The notes beneath the pieces are model-generated. The model saw nothing but the letters and a program-made list of their open reading frames with translations. It made no database searches and was not told the origin of the DNA. From Planctomycetota bacterium (GTDB lineage: Bacteria > Planctomycetota > UBA1135 > JADKAF01), in the NCBI GenBank assembly GCA_016793245.1, contig JAEUHW010000280.1:1-44244 (forward strand): DNA of 44,244 nt, read 5' to 3'. Below are positions 34,044 to 42,801 of this stretch, in pieces (position 1 is the first letter of the stretch; every line of letters starts with the position of its first letter). The position numbers and the translations under genes are program-made.

Positions 34044-34834
34044 GCGGCTCGCGCTTGGAGGCCCGCGCGCTCTCCCTGGTCCGAGAGGAGCGCGAGCTCG
34101 TGCGCGACATCGATGTCGTCGCCGAGCCGGGGCGCATCACGGTCCTCGTCGGCCCCTCGGGTTGCGGCAAGACCACGGTGTTGAAAGCCCTCGCGCTGCT
34201 CGAGCCGATCCAAGGCGGCACCATCTCTCTCGACGGCCGCGCGCTGCACACCCTCGGCGAGCGCGAGATCCGCCGCGAGGGCCTGCGTGGGCACGTGCTC
34301 GCCTACGTCTTCCAGAGCCACGCGCTGTTCGACGACCTGCGCGTGCGCGAGAACCTGCTGTGGGCGCTCGATCGGCGCGAGCGCGGTGCTCGCATCTCGC
34401 GCGATGAAGCCGAGAATCGCGCCAATATCGCCGCGCGACGCGCCGGACTGCCCCCGGAGCTCCTCGCGCGCCCGGTAGCGGACCTCTCCGGCGGCGAACG
34501 CAAGCGCGTCGCGATCGCTCGCGCGTTGATCCTCGATCCCAAGGTGATGCTCTACGACGAGCCGACCGCCGGGCTCGACCCGCCCCGCGCGCGGGCGATC
34601 GACCGCTTGATCCTCGAGTTGCGCGATCAGGGTCTGAGCTCGATCCTCGCGACGCACGACCTGGACAGCGTGGTGCGCCTCGCCGATGAAGTGATCTACC
34701 TCCACAAGGCCGGCCCGGAAGAACCCGGGCGCGTCGCACTGCGAGGCGATCTGCGCGAGCTGCAGGAACATCCTCTCGGGCGCGCCTTCTTCGCCGACTC
34801 CCTCATCCGCTTCTCCCCGGGAACTCCACCGTGA
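34040..34834 (+). CDS. mlaF: MlaF-family ABC transporter ATPase
   Basis: The 264-aa ATPase has Walker A GPSGCGKTT (about 37-45), Q-loop FQSHALFDDL, signature LSGGERKRVAIARAL, Walker B VMLYDEPTAGLD and H-loop ATHD, all intact. It powers lipid movement through MlaE. It overlaps mlaE at its start and mlaD at its end by 4 nt each (GTGA), so the three are one translationally coupled operon. A short C-terminal extension ends LIRFSPGTPP. Confidence 0.95.
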   Translation: MSGSRLEARALSLVREERELVRDIDVVAEPGRITVLVGPSGCGKTTVLKALALLEPIQGGTISLDGRALHTLGEREIRREGLRGHVLAYVFQSHALFDDLRVRENLLWALDRRERGARISRDEAENRANIAARRAGLPPELLARPVADLSGGERKRVAIARALILDPKVMLYDEPTAGLDPPRARAIDRLILELRDQGLSSILATHDLDSVVRLADEVIYLHKAGPEEPGRVALRGDLRELQEHPLGRAFFADSLIRFSPGTPP

Positions 34835-35568
34835 GCTACGGCACGCCTCGTCATCACCTCGTCCTCGGCGGCGGCGTGCTCGTCGCCTTCGCGGCGTTCG
34901 CCATCGCCTTGTTCGTGTGGATGCGAGCGGATCCGCGCCTGCTCGGCTCGACCCGCGCGATCCTCGCGCGTTTGCCCGAGCGCAGCGGCCTGCAGATCGG
35001 CGACCCGGTGGAGATCGACGGCGTGCGCGTCGGCACGGTGCGCTCGATCCGCCGCGAGGTCGAGAGCGGGAGCGCGAGCTTCCTCATCCGCTGCGAAGTC
35101 AGCGCCACGGCGGAGCCCTTGCAATGGCTCGGGCCCGCGAGTCGCGCTCGCGCGCGCACGGCGAACCTGCTCGGCGACATCGTGCTGTCGATCGCCGGCG
35201 ACGCCGATGGCCGCGGCTGGGAAGAGGGGCGCGTGATCCCGGGCGACGCGAGCCCGAGCTTCGATCGCGTGCTCGCCGACGTGGAGGCCGCGACGTCTTC
35301 GGTGCGCTCGATCACCGCCGAGCTGCAATCGGCGCTCGGCTCGAAGGACGCGAACGGAATGACGCGTGCGGAAGCCGTCGCGCGCTCCGTCGAGCGCACG
35401 ACCGCGTCGCTCGAGCAATTCGCCGCCGGTGCGGCGCCGAATGGAGCCGGAGGCCTCGCCGACCTGCTCTCGGAGCTCGCGACCTCGGCCGCGAATCTCC
35501 GTCAGATCACCGAGGACGTGCGCGCGGTGACGAGCCGCGTGCGAACCTTCTTCGGGCCCGGCCACTAG
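34831..35568 (+). CDS. mlaD: MlaD/MCE-domain lipid-binding protein
   Basis: The 245-aa protein begins at GTG 34831 with an N-terminal transmembrane anchor (VLGGGVLVAFAAFAIALFVWM, about 11-31), then an MCE domain (about 40-120, with ERSGLQIGDPVEIDGVRVGTVRSI and LLGDIVLSI) and a C-terminal helical tail (about 145-240, VRSITAELQSALG onward). MCE domains form hexameric rings that carry lipid in the periplasm. No mlaB or mlaC follows, so this is a compact EFD set. Confidence 0.9.
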   Translation: MSYGTPRHHLVLGGGVLVAFAAFAIALFVWMRADPRLLGSTRAILARLPERSGLQIGDPVEIDGVRVGTVRSIRREVESGSASFLIRCEVSATAEPLQWLGPASRARARTANLLGDIVLSIAGDADGRGWEEGRVIPGDASPSFDRVLADVEAATSSVRSITAELQSALGSKDANGMTRAEAVARSVERTTASLEQFAAGAAPNGAGGLADLLSELATSAANLRQITEDVRAVTSRVRTFFGPGH

Positions 35569-35662
35569 GCCCCTCGGAGCTCCGGAGAGCTGGATTCGAC
35601 GCCGCTCGAAGGAACCCGATCGCCTCTTTCGGGCCCCTGCGTGCGGCGGGATGCCGCTAGCC

Positions 35663-35718
35663 CAAAAGCGCTTTTTAGGCAATCGCAGTCTGGCACTCGA
35701 CGACCCCAACACTAAGAT
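35663..35718 (+). promoter_or_regulatory. Promoter candidate for the TRL lipoprotein pair
   Basis: CTGGCA (35690-35695), 17 bp and TAAGAT (35713-35718) give a fair sigma-70-like promoter. A 12-bp perfect palindrome AAAAGCGCTTTT (35664-35675) lies just upstream, where an activator or repressor could bind, or it may form part of the mlaD transcript end. Confidence 0.4.
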
Positions 35719-35773
35719 TCCGGGCCGCCCGGGGCCCCGATCCCCGTGCGCCTCGCGTAGGAGGTTGTCCAGT

Positions 35774-36106
35774 ATGCCCAAAACGGTTCTCGCCTTCGCC
35801 CTGGTCGTGGCGGCGGTGGTGACCGGTGGATGCCTGACGACGGCGCCGACCCAGGTCGAAGGCTTGTTCCTCGACGTGGACGTACATGGCCCGCACGCTT
35901 GGGTCGCCGAGTTCGACAACTCGGTCGCGCCCAGCAAGTCCGGCCGAGCCGAGGCTTCTGGCATTCTGGGCGTTGCCTACGGGGACGCATCGATCCGCAC
36001 GGCCATGCAGGCCGGCGGTTTGACGCAGATCCATCACGTCGATACCCGGACGATCACCGTCCTCGGTCTCTACGCCAAGTCGACCACCATCGTCTGGGGC
36101 GAGTAG
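35774..36106 (+). CDS. TRL-family lipoprotein 1
   Basis: The 110-aa protein has a lipoprotein signal peptide ending VTGGC (Cys20) and the TRL (tRNA-associated-locus) domain: KSGRAEASGILGVAYGDASIRTAMQAGGLTQIHHVDTRTITVLGLYAKSTTIVWGE. The family has no known function; the repeating Gly/Ala/Ile pattern suggests a small beta-helical or ring fold. AGGAGG lies 9 nt before the ATG. The tandem copy downstream is the same length, so this is a gene duplication. No tRNA is close by, unlike the setting that gave the family its name. Confidence 0.82.
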   Translation: MPKTVLAFALVVAAVVTGGCLTTAPTQVEGLFLDVDVHGPHAWVAEFDNSVAPSKSGRAEASGILGVAYGDASIRTAMQAGGLTQIHHVDTRTITVLGLYAKSTTIVWGE

Positions 36107-36145
36107 TTCGCTCCGACATCCACCGTTCCGAAGAGGAGTTCCAAC

Positions 36146-36478
36146 ATGACCCGTCTGGTCGCCATCGCCGCTGCTCTCGTTCTGCTCGTGAGCCTCGGCG
36201 GCTGCCTGTTTCACGCTCCCGCCCAGGTTCAGGGCCTCCTGATCACCATGAACGACGGCAGCCCGCACCCGTGGTCGGGCGAGTTCGACAACGGCGTCGC
36301 CTGCTCGAAGAGCGGCACCGCCGAAGCCAGCGGCATCCTCGGCGTCGCCTTCGGCGATGCCTCGATCCACACCGCGATGAGCAACGGTGGCATCACCAAG
36401 ATCCACCACGTCGATTCGAAGACCCTCTCGGTCCTCGGCATCTACGCGAAGTCGACCACGGTCGTCTGGGGCGAGTAA
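36146..36478 (+). CDS. TRL-family lipoprotein 2
   Basis: This 110-aa paralogue of the preceding gene has the signal peptide ending SLGGC (Cys20) and KSGTAEASGILGVAFGDASIHTAMSNGGITKIHHVDSKTLSVLGIYAKSTTVVWGE. Identical length and near-identical core show tandem duplication; the divergence lies mainly between the lipobox and the TRL core (residues about 21-50). AGGAG stands 7 nt before the ATG. A 39-nt gap and the shared promoter and terminator make the pair an operon. Confidence 0.82.
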   Translation: MTRLVAIAAALVLLVSLGGCLFHAPAQVQGLLITMNDGSPHPWSGEFDNGVACSKSGTAEASGILGVAFGDASIHTAMSNGGITKIHHVDSKTLSVLGIYAKSTTVVWGE

Positions 36479-36495
36479 CGCCACTTGGACTGCAA

Positions 36496-36573
36496 GCGGA
36501 GATCATCCGATCTCCGCCGCAGACAGAGCGAGAGCCGCGAGCGAAGCGATTCGCCCGCGGCTCTCGCCCTTTT
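36496..36573 (+). terminator. Double hairpin terminator of the TRL operon
   Basis: A perfect 9-bp hairpin GCGGAGATC/GATCTCCGC with loop ATCC (36496-36517) is followed by a perfect 12-bp stem (36528-36539/36556-36567) and CCTTTT (36568-36573). The second hairpin plus T tract is a standard intrinsic terminator. Confidence 0.85.
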
Positions 36574-36652
36574 CCGCGCACTAGAAGAAGGCGGGGGTCC
36601 GCTCCGTCGGCCGCGATGCGCTCCCGAGCAATCTGCGCGTCTCGTCGCCGAT

Positions 36653-38230
36653 TCAGTGCCGGAAGTGCCGCACATCCGTCAGCAGCATCGCGACGCCCAA
36701 GCGATCACAGGCCGCGATCACTTCGTCGTCCTTGCGAGAGCCGCCCGGCTGCACGAAGACCTCGACACCGGCCGCCGCAGCCGCTTCGACTCCGTCAGGG
36801 AACGGGAAGAACGCGTCCGAGGCGAGCGCGGCACCGCGCGCGCGCACGCCGGCCTTCTTGCAGGCGATCTCGACGCTGTCGACGCGGCTCATCTGCCCGG
36901 CTCCAGCGCCGACCAAGCTGCGCCCGCGCGCGAGCGCGATCGCGTTCGACTTCAAGTGCTTGCAGACGCTCCAGGCAAACGCTGCCGAGGCGAGCTCATC
37001 GACATCTGGGCGGCGCTGCGTGACGACCTTCCAATCGGAAGGGTTCTCGATCAACAGGTCGCGATCCTGGACCAGGAAGCCGCCGACGATCTTCTTCACG
37101 TCGCGATCGCGCGCATCGCGAGTGCGCGGATCGAAAGAGCCGACGCGCACGATGCGCACGTTGCGGCCCCACTTCGGTCGTTCGCGCAGGATCTCTAGCG
37201 CCGCGGGATCGATCTCCGGCGCCACGATGCACTCGACGAAGCGCCCGTCCGAGACGAGGAACTCCGCGGTCGCGACGTCGAGCGGGCGATTGAACCCGAT
37301 CACGGAGCCGAACGCGGAGAGCGGATCGCCCTCCCACGCCGCCGAGATCGCCTCGGCGAGATTCGCGCCCAGCGCGCATCCGCACGGGTTGGTGTGCTTG
37401 ATCACCGCGGCGGCCGGCGCGTCGAACTCCTTCACGAGCGCGAGGGCCGCGTCGAGGTCGAGGATGTTGTTGAAGGAGAGCTCCTTCCCGCCGAGCACTT
37501 CGCCGCCGGCGATCGAGGCCTCGTTCGTTCCCGTGCAGCGATAGAACGCCGCTCGCTGATGCGGATTCTCTCCGTAGCGCAGCGACATCCCCGCTCCGCC
37601 CGCGAGGAGCCACCGCGGCGAGACGGTGCCCGTCTCGACGAACTCCTCCTGCTGCGCGAGCCAACTCGAGATCGCGGCGTCGTAGCTCGCCGTGGCCTGG
37701 AAGGCCTTCAGCGCGAGATGGCGTCGCAGGTCGGCGGGGATCTCGCCGTGCACGGTGAGCGCTTCGATCAGCGCGGGATAGTCTCCGGGATCGACGACGA
37801 CGGCGACGTGCGCGTGGTTCTTCGCCGCCGAGCGCACCATCGAAGGTCCGCCGATGTCGATCTGCTCGATCGCCTCCTCGAGCGAGACGTCACCGCGCGC
37901 CACCGTGCGTTCGAAGGGATAGAGATTCACCGCGACGATGTCGATCGGCGCGATGCCGTGCTGCTGCATCGCGGCGACGTGAGCCGGCTCGTCGCGGAGC
38001 GCCAGGATGCCGCCGTGGATCATGGGGTGCAGCGTCTTCACGCGCCCATCCATCATCTCGGGGAATCCCGTCGCCGCCGCGACTTCCGTCACCGGAACGC
38101 CGGCCTGGGCGATCAGACGCTGGGTGCCGCCGGTGGAGAGCACTTCGAATCCGCGACTCGCGAGCTCGCGAGCCAGATCCACGATGCCGGTCTTGTCGGA
38201 GACGCTGAGCAGAGCGCGACGACGTTTCAC
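36653..38230 (-). CDS. purH: Bifunctional AICAR formyltransferase / IMP cyclohydrolase
   Basis: The 525-aa enzyme performs the last two steps of IMP synthesis. Residues about 1-195 are the MGS-like IMP cyclohydrolase domain (ALLSVSDKTGIVDLARELASRGFEVLSTGGT), and about 200-525 are the formyltransferase domain with KHTNPCGCA, SLRYGENPHQ and SDAFFPFPDG. The frame is open to 38539, but GTG at 38230 (VKRRRALLSV) fits the family and has AGGAAG upstream. It follows prfB after 14 nt, so the two are likely co-transcribed. Confidence 0.96.
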   Translation of the reverse strand: MKRRRALLSVSDKTGIVDLARELASRGFEVLSTGGTQRLIAQAGVPVTEVAAATGFPEMMDGRVKTLHPMIHGGILALRDEPAHVAAMQQHGIAPIDIVAVNLYPFERTVARGDVSLEEAIEQIDIGGPSMVRSAAKNHAHVAVVVDPGDYPALIEALTVHGEIPADLRRHLALKAFQATASYDAAISSWLAQQEEFVETGTVSPRWLLAGGAGMSLRYGENPHQRAAFYRCTGTNEASIAGGEVLGGKELSFNNILDLDAALALVKEFDAPAAAVIKHTNPCGCALGANLAEAISAAWEGDPLSAFGSVIGFNRPLDVATAEFLVSDGRFVECIVAPEIDPAALEILRERPKWGRNVRIVRVGSFDPRTRDARDRDVKKIVGGFLVQDRDLLIENPSDWKVVTQRRPDVDELASAAFAWSVCKHLKSNAIALARGRSLVGAGAGQMSRVDSVEIACKKAGVRARGAALASDAFFPFPDGVEAAAAAGVEVFVQPGGSRKDDEVIAACDRLGVAMLLTDVRHFRH

Positions 38231-38244
38231 TTCGAGCTTCCTCG

Positions 38245-39349
38245 TTACGTGCTGGGCTTCCGCGAGCGCAGGTAGGCCTGCATGAATCCGTCGAGCAGCT
38301 CGCCGTCGAGCACGCCTTGGATGTTGCCCGTCTCGTAATCGGTGCGGTGGTCCTTCACGAGCTGGTAGGGATGCATCACGTACGAGCGGATCTGATTGCC
38401 CCAGGAGATCTCGCCCTTCTCGCCGTAGAGCACGGCGAGCTCGGCCTCGCGCTTCGCCTCTTCGAAGCGATAGAGCTTGGCCTGGAGCATCTTCATCGCC
38501 GTCGCGCGGTTCTTGTGCTGCGAGCGCTCGTTCTGGCACGCGACGACGATGCCGGTCGGCAGGTGCGTGATGCGCACGGCCGAATCGGTGACGTTCACGT
38601 GCTGACCGCCGGCTCCACCCGAGCGATAGGTGTCGATGCGCAGGTCCTTCTCCTGGATCTTCACCACGATCTCGTCATCGAACTCGGGCGTCACGTCGAC
38701 GGAGGCGAACGACGTCTGTCGGCGCGCCTGAGAGTCGAAAGGCGAGATGCGCACGAGGCGATGGACGCCGACCTCGGCCTTCAACCAGCCGTAGGCGTAC
38801 TCCCCGATCACGCGGATGGTCGCGGAGCGGATCCCGCCCTCGGACTCCTCCATCATGTCGATCTTCTCGGCCTTGAAGCCGCGCTCGTCGATCCAGCGCA
38901 GATACATGCGCAGCAGGATGCCCGCCCAGTCGCACGCATCGACTCCGCCGGCTCCGGCCTGGATGACCAGGAAGGCGTTCCGCGCGTCGTGCTTGCCGCC
39001 GAGCATCACTTGGAATTCGACGCGAGCGATGGTCTCGTCGACCCGCGCCAGCGCCTCCGCGAGCTCGCTGGCGAAGTCGTCCCCGCCGGCTTCCTGCATG
39101 AGCTCCAGCGTGGCTTCGACGTCGGCGAGCGCCTTCTCGACCTCGTCGACCGGGCCGACGACCGCCATCGCGCGGTTCAGCTCGCCGATCTGCTGCTTCG
39201 CGCGCTCCGAGTCCTCCCAGAAACCCGGTCGCTCCTGAGCACGCTGGATCTCCAGGGCGCGTTGGGAGTGGCGCGTGTAGTCAAAGACTCTCCTTGAGCT
39301 CGGTCAGCTTCTGCCGGACCTCCTGAGCTCGGTTGCGTGCTTCTTCCAT
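38245..39349 (-). CDS. prfB: Peptide chain release factor 2, programmed +1 frameshift
   Basis: RF2 reads UGA and UAA stop codons. A 367-aa protein is made only if the ribosome shifts frame: codons 1-22 from ATG 39349 (MEEARNRAQEV... to CTT) are followed by in-frame TGA (39283-39281), and the +1 frame continues DYTRHSQRALEIQRAQERPGFWED into the main body. Domain order is the N-terminal helical part, SPF (in RISPFDSQARRQ), the UGA/UAA-decoding tripeptide of RF2, and GGQ (SGGAGGQHVNVTDSAV), which triggers peptide release. Taking ATG 39168 as the start would lose about 60 residues and is not correct. The site itself is described separately. Confidence 0.96.
39280..39295 (-). promoter_or_regulatory. 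prfB: prfB +1 frameshift site
   Basis: The minus strand reads AAGGAG-AGT-CTT-TGA-C. An internal Shine-Dalgarno sequence (39295-39290) lies 3 nt before the slippery CTT, the spacing used in E. coli prfB, and the in-frame TGA has the weak context TGAC. Low RF2 slows termination at this TGA and favours the shift, so RF2 regulates its own synthesis. Confidence 0.96.
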
Positions 39350-39417
39350 TCCGGACACCTGACCGCTCGAATCGAAAGGGCGCCAAGTGTAGCCGCGCTT
39401 CCCCCTCCGAACCACAC

Positions 39418-39792
39418 ATGCCTCACGCCGTACTCACCGGACCGATCGACCTGCACCGCTACGCCGCGACCCACGAACGACGCGAGCTCCGCGACCCGCA
39501 GGGCGCGCAGACCCTCGGCGGGATCTACGTCGCCCCCGACGGACGCCGCGCCGTGGTCGAGGCGAGCTCCCAGAGCTACGGCCGGACGAGGCGCTACTGG
39601 CTGGCCCTGCATCTCCGAGAGGCGAACGGCGCGACCGAGTGCGTCGTCGGCCTCGCCGAGGTCGAGGGCCCCGCGATCACTCCGGGTCTCCAGCGGCTCC
39701 TCGAAGCGCTCGCGCGAGGCGTCCTCGCGGTCGAGCCAGGCACCTCCGTCCTCCGCACGAACCTCCCCGGACTGCTTCCGAACGGAACCTGA
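39418..39792 (+). CDS. Hypothetical protein, 124 aa
   Basis: The 124-aa protein begins MPHAVLTGPIDLHRYAATHERRELRDPQG and is divergent from prfB across 68 bp. No signal peptide, transmembrane segment or Cys. It has a run of alternating charged and hydrophobic residues (GGIYVAPDGRRAVVEASSQSYGRTRRYWLALHLRE), predicted as beta strands, and a helical C-terminus. I do not recognise the family. ATG at 39418 is the first good start; the frame is open upstream without coding character. Confidence 0.55.
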   Translation: MPHAVLTGPIDLHRYAATHERRELRDPQGAQTLGGIYVAPDGRRAVVEASSQSYGRTRRYWLALHLREANGATECVVGLAEVEGPAITPGLQRLLEALARGVLAVEPGTSVLRTNLPGLLPNGT

Positions 39793-39925
39793 GCCAGAGC
39801 CCGCGCGTCGCTTCTCCCCGTAGCCGACGCTCCGACTTCGCACCGGGGATAGACTTCTGCCGCACCCCGACGCATAGCGAGGTCCGTCTCCCTCCGTCCC
39901 TCCTCACCCCAGCCGCGATCGAATC

Positions 39926-41815
39926 ATGCGCCTCACCCGCCTACCCCTCGCCCTCTGCGCGCTCTCCGCAGGCGCGTATGCCCAGAGCTTCTCGGACCAG
40001 ACCGCCGCGAGCGGCACGACGCTCCAACAGGCCGGGCTGCCCGACACCATGGACGGGGGCTCCGTCTTCTTCGACTTCGACGGAGATCGAGATCTCGACC
40101 TCTTCGTCACCAACGGCCGCCAGGCTTGCCGCCTCTTCCGGAACAACGGCAACGGCTCGTTCACGGATGTCGCCGCCGCCGCCGGCCTCGCCGGACTACG
40201 CCGGACCTGGGGCGCCACGGCGGCCGACTACGACAACGACGGGGACCCCGACCTCTTCGTGATGGGCGCCTCGCTCGACTTCCTCATGCGGAACAACGGC
40301 GACGGCACCTTCACCGAGGTGACCAGCGCCGCCGGGGTCCAGGACCCACACACGACGACCGCCGCCTCCTGGGCCGACTACGACGGTGACGGCTGGGTCG
40401 ATCTCTACCTCGGCAACTACGTCGGCGAGCCGAACTTCCCCTACCACCAGGGGGCGCCGAATCGGCTGTTCCACAACAACCGCAATGGCACCTTCACCGA
40501 CCTGGCCCCGCAGCTCGGCGTGATCTGCGACGACCTCTATCCCGCCGGCGCCCCGCAGCCCGGCACCCAAGCGATCGGCTGCACGCTGAGCGTGCTGTGG
40601 CTCGACCACGACAACGACGGCGACCCTGACTTGTTCGTCGGCAACGACTTCGGGCCGTTCGTCTGCCCGAACAAGCTCTACCGCAACGACGGTCCCGCCG
40701 CGGGCCCCGGCGGCTGGCGCTTCACGGATGTCTCGGCGACGGCCGGCTTCGACATCCACGAGTTCAACATGGGCATCTCGCCCGGGGACATCGACGGCGA
40801 CGGCGACCTCGACGTCTACACCTCGAACCTCGGCGACAACCATCTGCTCCAGAACAACGGCAACGGCACCTTCACCGACATCACCGCCGCGGCCGGCCCG
40901 GTCGAGGGCCGCATGAACAATCTCCTGCTCACCTCGTGGGCCAGCGTGTTCGAGGACTTCGACAACGATGGGGATGTCGATCTCTACGTCGTGAACGGCT
41001 TCATCCAGACCGTTCCCGCCATGGCGAACGAGCCCCTGGCGCCGAACGCGCTCTGGATGAACCAGGGCAACAGCGTGTTCCAGAAGGCCGCGATCCCCTT
41101 GCTCGAAGACACCGGCCTCGGCCGCGGACTCTCGAGCGGCGACTACGACTTCGATGGCGACAGCGACCTCTACCTCGTGAACAACGGCGGGCCCGCGCGA
41201 CTCTTCCGCAACGAGTCTCCCGCTCGCTCCTGGGTCCAGATCGCGGCGCGCGGCACGGCGTCGAACCGCGACGCCCTCGGCACGCGCGTCGAAGTCGAAG
41301 CCGGCGGCCGGCGCTTCGTGCGCGAGATCCACGCCGGGTCCTCGTACAACTCGATGCACTCGAAGGACCCGCAGATCGGGCTCGGCTCGAACACGCGCAT
41401 GGATGTCCTGCGCTTGCGCTGGCGCAGCGGCGTCGTCCAGGAGCTCCACGGTCTCCCGACGGGAGCGAAGTACGACATCGTCGAGCCCTTCGCCGACCTG
41501 AGCGTCGCCCAGGGGCCGCGCCTCGCGAACCAGCGCCTCGAGTTCCCCTTCGAATGCCGAGTTCTGGGCAACGCCTCCACCTTCACCTTCGCGATGCTGG
41601 AGGTCGAGCTCCAGGGTTTCTGGCCGCCGATCACCTTCGTCGAATCGCGGACGATGGCCCCCGGTTCGACGCAGCAGAGCTTCTGGGTCCCGGCGCCGGG
41701 CAACAGCATCTGGCCGTTCCACGGAACCCCCGTCACCCTGCGCTACCGCCTGTTCTCGAACGTCGGCGGGACCGTGACGGTCGACGAGCAGGTCCTGCGG
41801 ACGCGCCTGCCCTAA
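39926..41815 (+). CDS. Secreted FG-GAP/VCBS repeat protein with ASPIC/UnbV domain (CRTAC1-like)
   Basis: The 629-aa protein has a signal peptide (about 1-19, GAYAQ) and seven calcium-type DxDxDGxxD loops, such as DFDGDRDLDLF, DYDNDGDPDLF, DYDGDGWVDLY, DHDNDGDPDLF, DIDGDGDLDVY, DFDNDGDVDLY and DYDFDGDSDLY, giving an integrin-alpha-like beta-propeller. Residues about 430-510 (VQIAARGTASNRDALGTRVEVEAGG...LRWRSGVVQELHG) are the ASPIC/UnbV domain. About 120 C-terminal residues form another beta-rich part of unknown type. Such proteins are extracellular or surface binding proteins whose ligands are mostly unknown. The start ATG at 39926 has no clear Shine-Dalgarno sequence. Confidence 0.9.
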   Translation: MRLTRLPLALCALSAGAYAQSFSDQTAASGTTLQQAGLPDTMDGGSVFFDFDGDRDLDLFVTNGRQACRLFRNNGNGSFTDVAAAAGLAGLRRTWGATAADYDNDGDPDLFVMGASLDFLMRNNGDGTFTEVTSAAGVQDPHTTTAASWADYDGDGWVDLYLGNYVGEPNFPYHQGAPNRLFHNNRNGTFTDLAPQLGVICDDLYPAGAPQPGTQAIGCTLSVLWLDHDNDGDPDLFVGNDFGPFVCPNKLYRNDGPAAGPGGWRFTDVSATAGFDIHEFNMGISPGDIDGDGDLDVYTSNLGDNHLLQNNGNGTFTDITAAAGPVEGRMNNLLLTSWASVFEDFDNDGDVDLYVVNGFIQTVPAMANEPLAPNALWMNQGNSVFQKAAIPLLEDTGLGRGLSSGDYDFDGDSDLYLVNNGGPARLFRNESPARSWVQIAARGTASNRDALGTRVEVEAGGRRFVREIHAGSSYNSMHSKDPQIGLGSNTRMDVLRLRWRSGVVQELHGLPTGAKYDIVEPFADLSVAQGPRLANQRLEFPFECRVLGNASTFTFAMLEVELQGFWPPITFVESRTMAPGSTQQSFWVPAPGNSIWPFHGTPVTLRYRLFSNVGGTVTVDEQVLRTRLP

Positions 41816-41825
41816 CCTCGAGCAT

Positions 41826-41861
41826 GGCTCCCATCCGGCCCATTCAGGCCGGATGGAAGCC
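41826..41861 (+). terminator. Hairpin after the FG-GAP protein gene
   Basis: A perfect 10-bp stem CCATCCGGCC/GGCCGGATGG with 6-nt loop (41831-41840/41847-41856) extends by GGCT/AGCC past one mismatch. It follows the stop by 10 nt but has no T tract. Confidence 0.4.
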
Positions 41862-42100
41862 GGTTAGGATCTCGCAATCTCTCAGGAACCTCGGAAAGTA
41901 CTTCCTCGAGCTTCCCCCTCGATCGAGGATCGCACTACACTCAAGAAGACGAGGACCTCGTCACCTGCTCCTCAACGGAACCTAAGAACGAGTCCTCCCG
42001 TCCTAGCCGCGGCCGAACCGCTCCCCCCCAGCGCCTCCCGGCCTGCCCCAGCCGCGCCCTCTCCACGCAACCTGGTCTCCTCGAGAGACCCTCTCCGACC

Positions 42101-42637
42101 ATGAAGAAGTCGACCACCGCGATGGGCCTAGCGCTCGCCGCCGCCGCCGCACTCGGCATCGTGCTCTGGGCTTCTAGCCCGAGCAACGAAGCCGCCGCGG
42201 GCGGAGCGAGCCAGCTCGCCCCGGTCGCACCCGAGCCCGTGCGCGAAGAGCGCACTCTCGAGGTCGCCGCCGCGCCTCGCGAGACCAAGGCTCCCGCGGT
42301 CGCCAAGAAGAAGGACTACGTCCCCGCCACGGACTACGCCCGACCCGAGGACGTGCCGTGGGAGGTCTTCTCGAACAAGAAGAAGGCGCTGACGCTGCGC
42401 CCGAACCGTATCCTCGAGGACGGCACGATCGAGTACATCGACGTTCCGATGCTCCAGAAGGGGAAGCGCGTGTTCGGGACGATGACGGCGACGCCCACCG
42501 AGATCGCGGCGATCCTGCCCGACGAGGTCCCGGAGGAGCAGCGCGAGACCGCTGGCGCCGGAGCCTCTGCTCCGGTCGGTATCCCCACCCCGAGCGGCAC
42601 GCCGCCGCCGACGCCCCAGCAGCGGAAGCGCAACTGA
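42101..42637 (+). CDS. Secreted or anchored protein of unknown function, 178 aa
   Basis: An N-terminal hydrophobic segment (TAMGLALAAAAALGIVLWA, about 6-24) could be a signal or an anchor. The rest is rich in Ala, Pro and Glu, with a central folded-looking part (VPWEVFSNKKKALTLRPNRILEDGTIEYIDVPMLQKGKRVFGTM, about 85-130) and a Pro/Thr tail. No family recognised. The gap before it (41816-42100) holds only the hairpin noted and no other gene. Confidence 0.6.
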   Translation: MKKSTTAMGLALAAAAALGIVLWASSPSNEAAAGGASQLAPVAPEPVREERTLEVAAAPRETKAPAVAKKKDYVPATDYARPEDVPWEVFSNKKKALTLRPNRILEDGTIEYIDVPMLQKGKRVFGTMTATPTEIAAILPDEVPEEQRETAGAGASAPVGIPTPSGTPPPTPQQRKRN

Positions 42638-42801
42638 GTGGTTTCGGCTGCGCCGAAGTCCCGAAGCGCTTCTCAAACAACCACGGAACCCCACCTTGGA
42701 GCGGCCCGTCCCACGATCCGCTCTTCCCTCGATCGCCGCGTACCTCCCCTCGAGGCACTCGGAATCGACCGGGGGTACTCGCTCTCCACTTCGGCCTCGC
42801 T

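Noticed and set aside
35691..35700. Sigma-54 promoter from TGGCAC
   Set aside because: The matching TTGC element is missing at the required spacing.
38245..39168. prfB starting at ATG 39168
   Set aside because: The upstream codons in two frames join through a textbook frameshift site into the full RF2 N-terminus.
39281..39283. Nonsense mutation making prfB a pseudogene
   Set aside because: The TGA lies in the conserved AAGGAG-AGT-CTT-TGA-C context, so it is a programmed site, not a defect.
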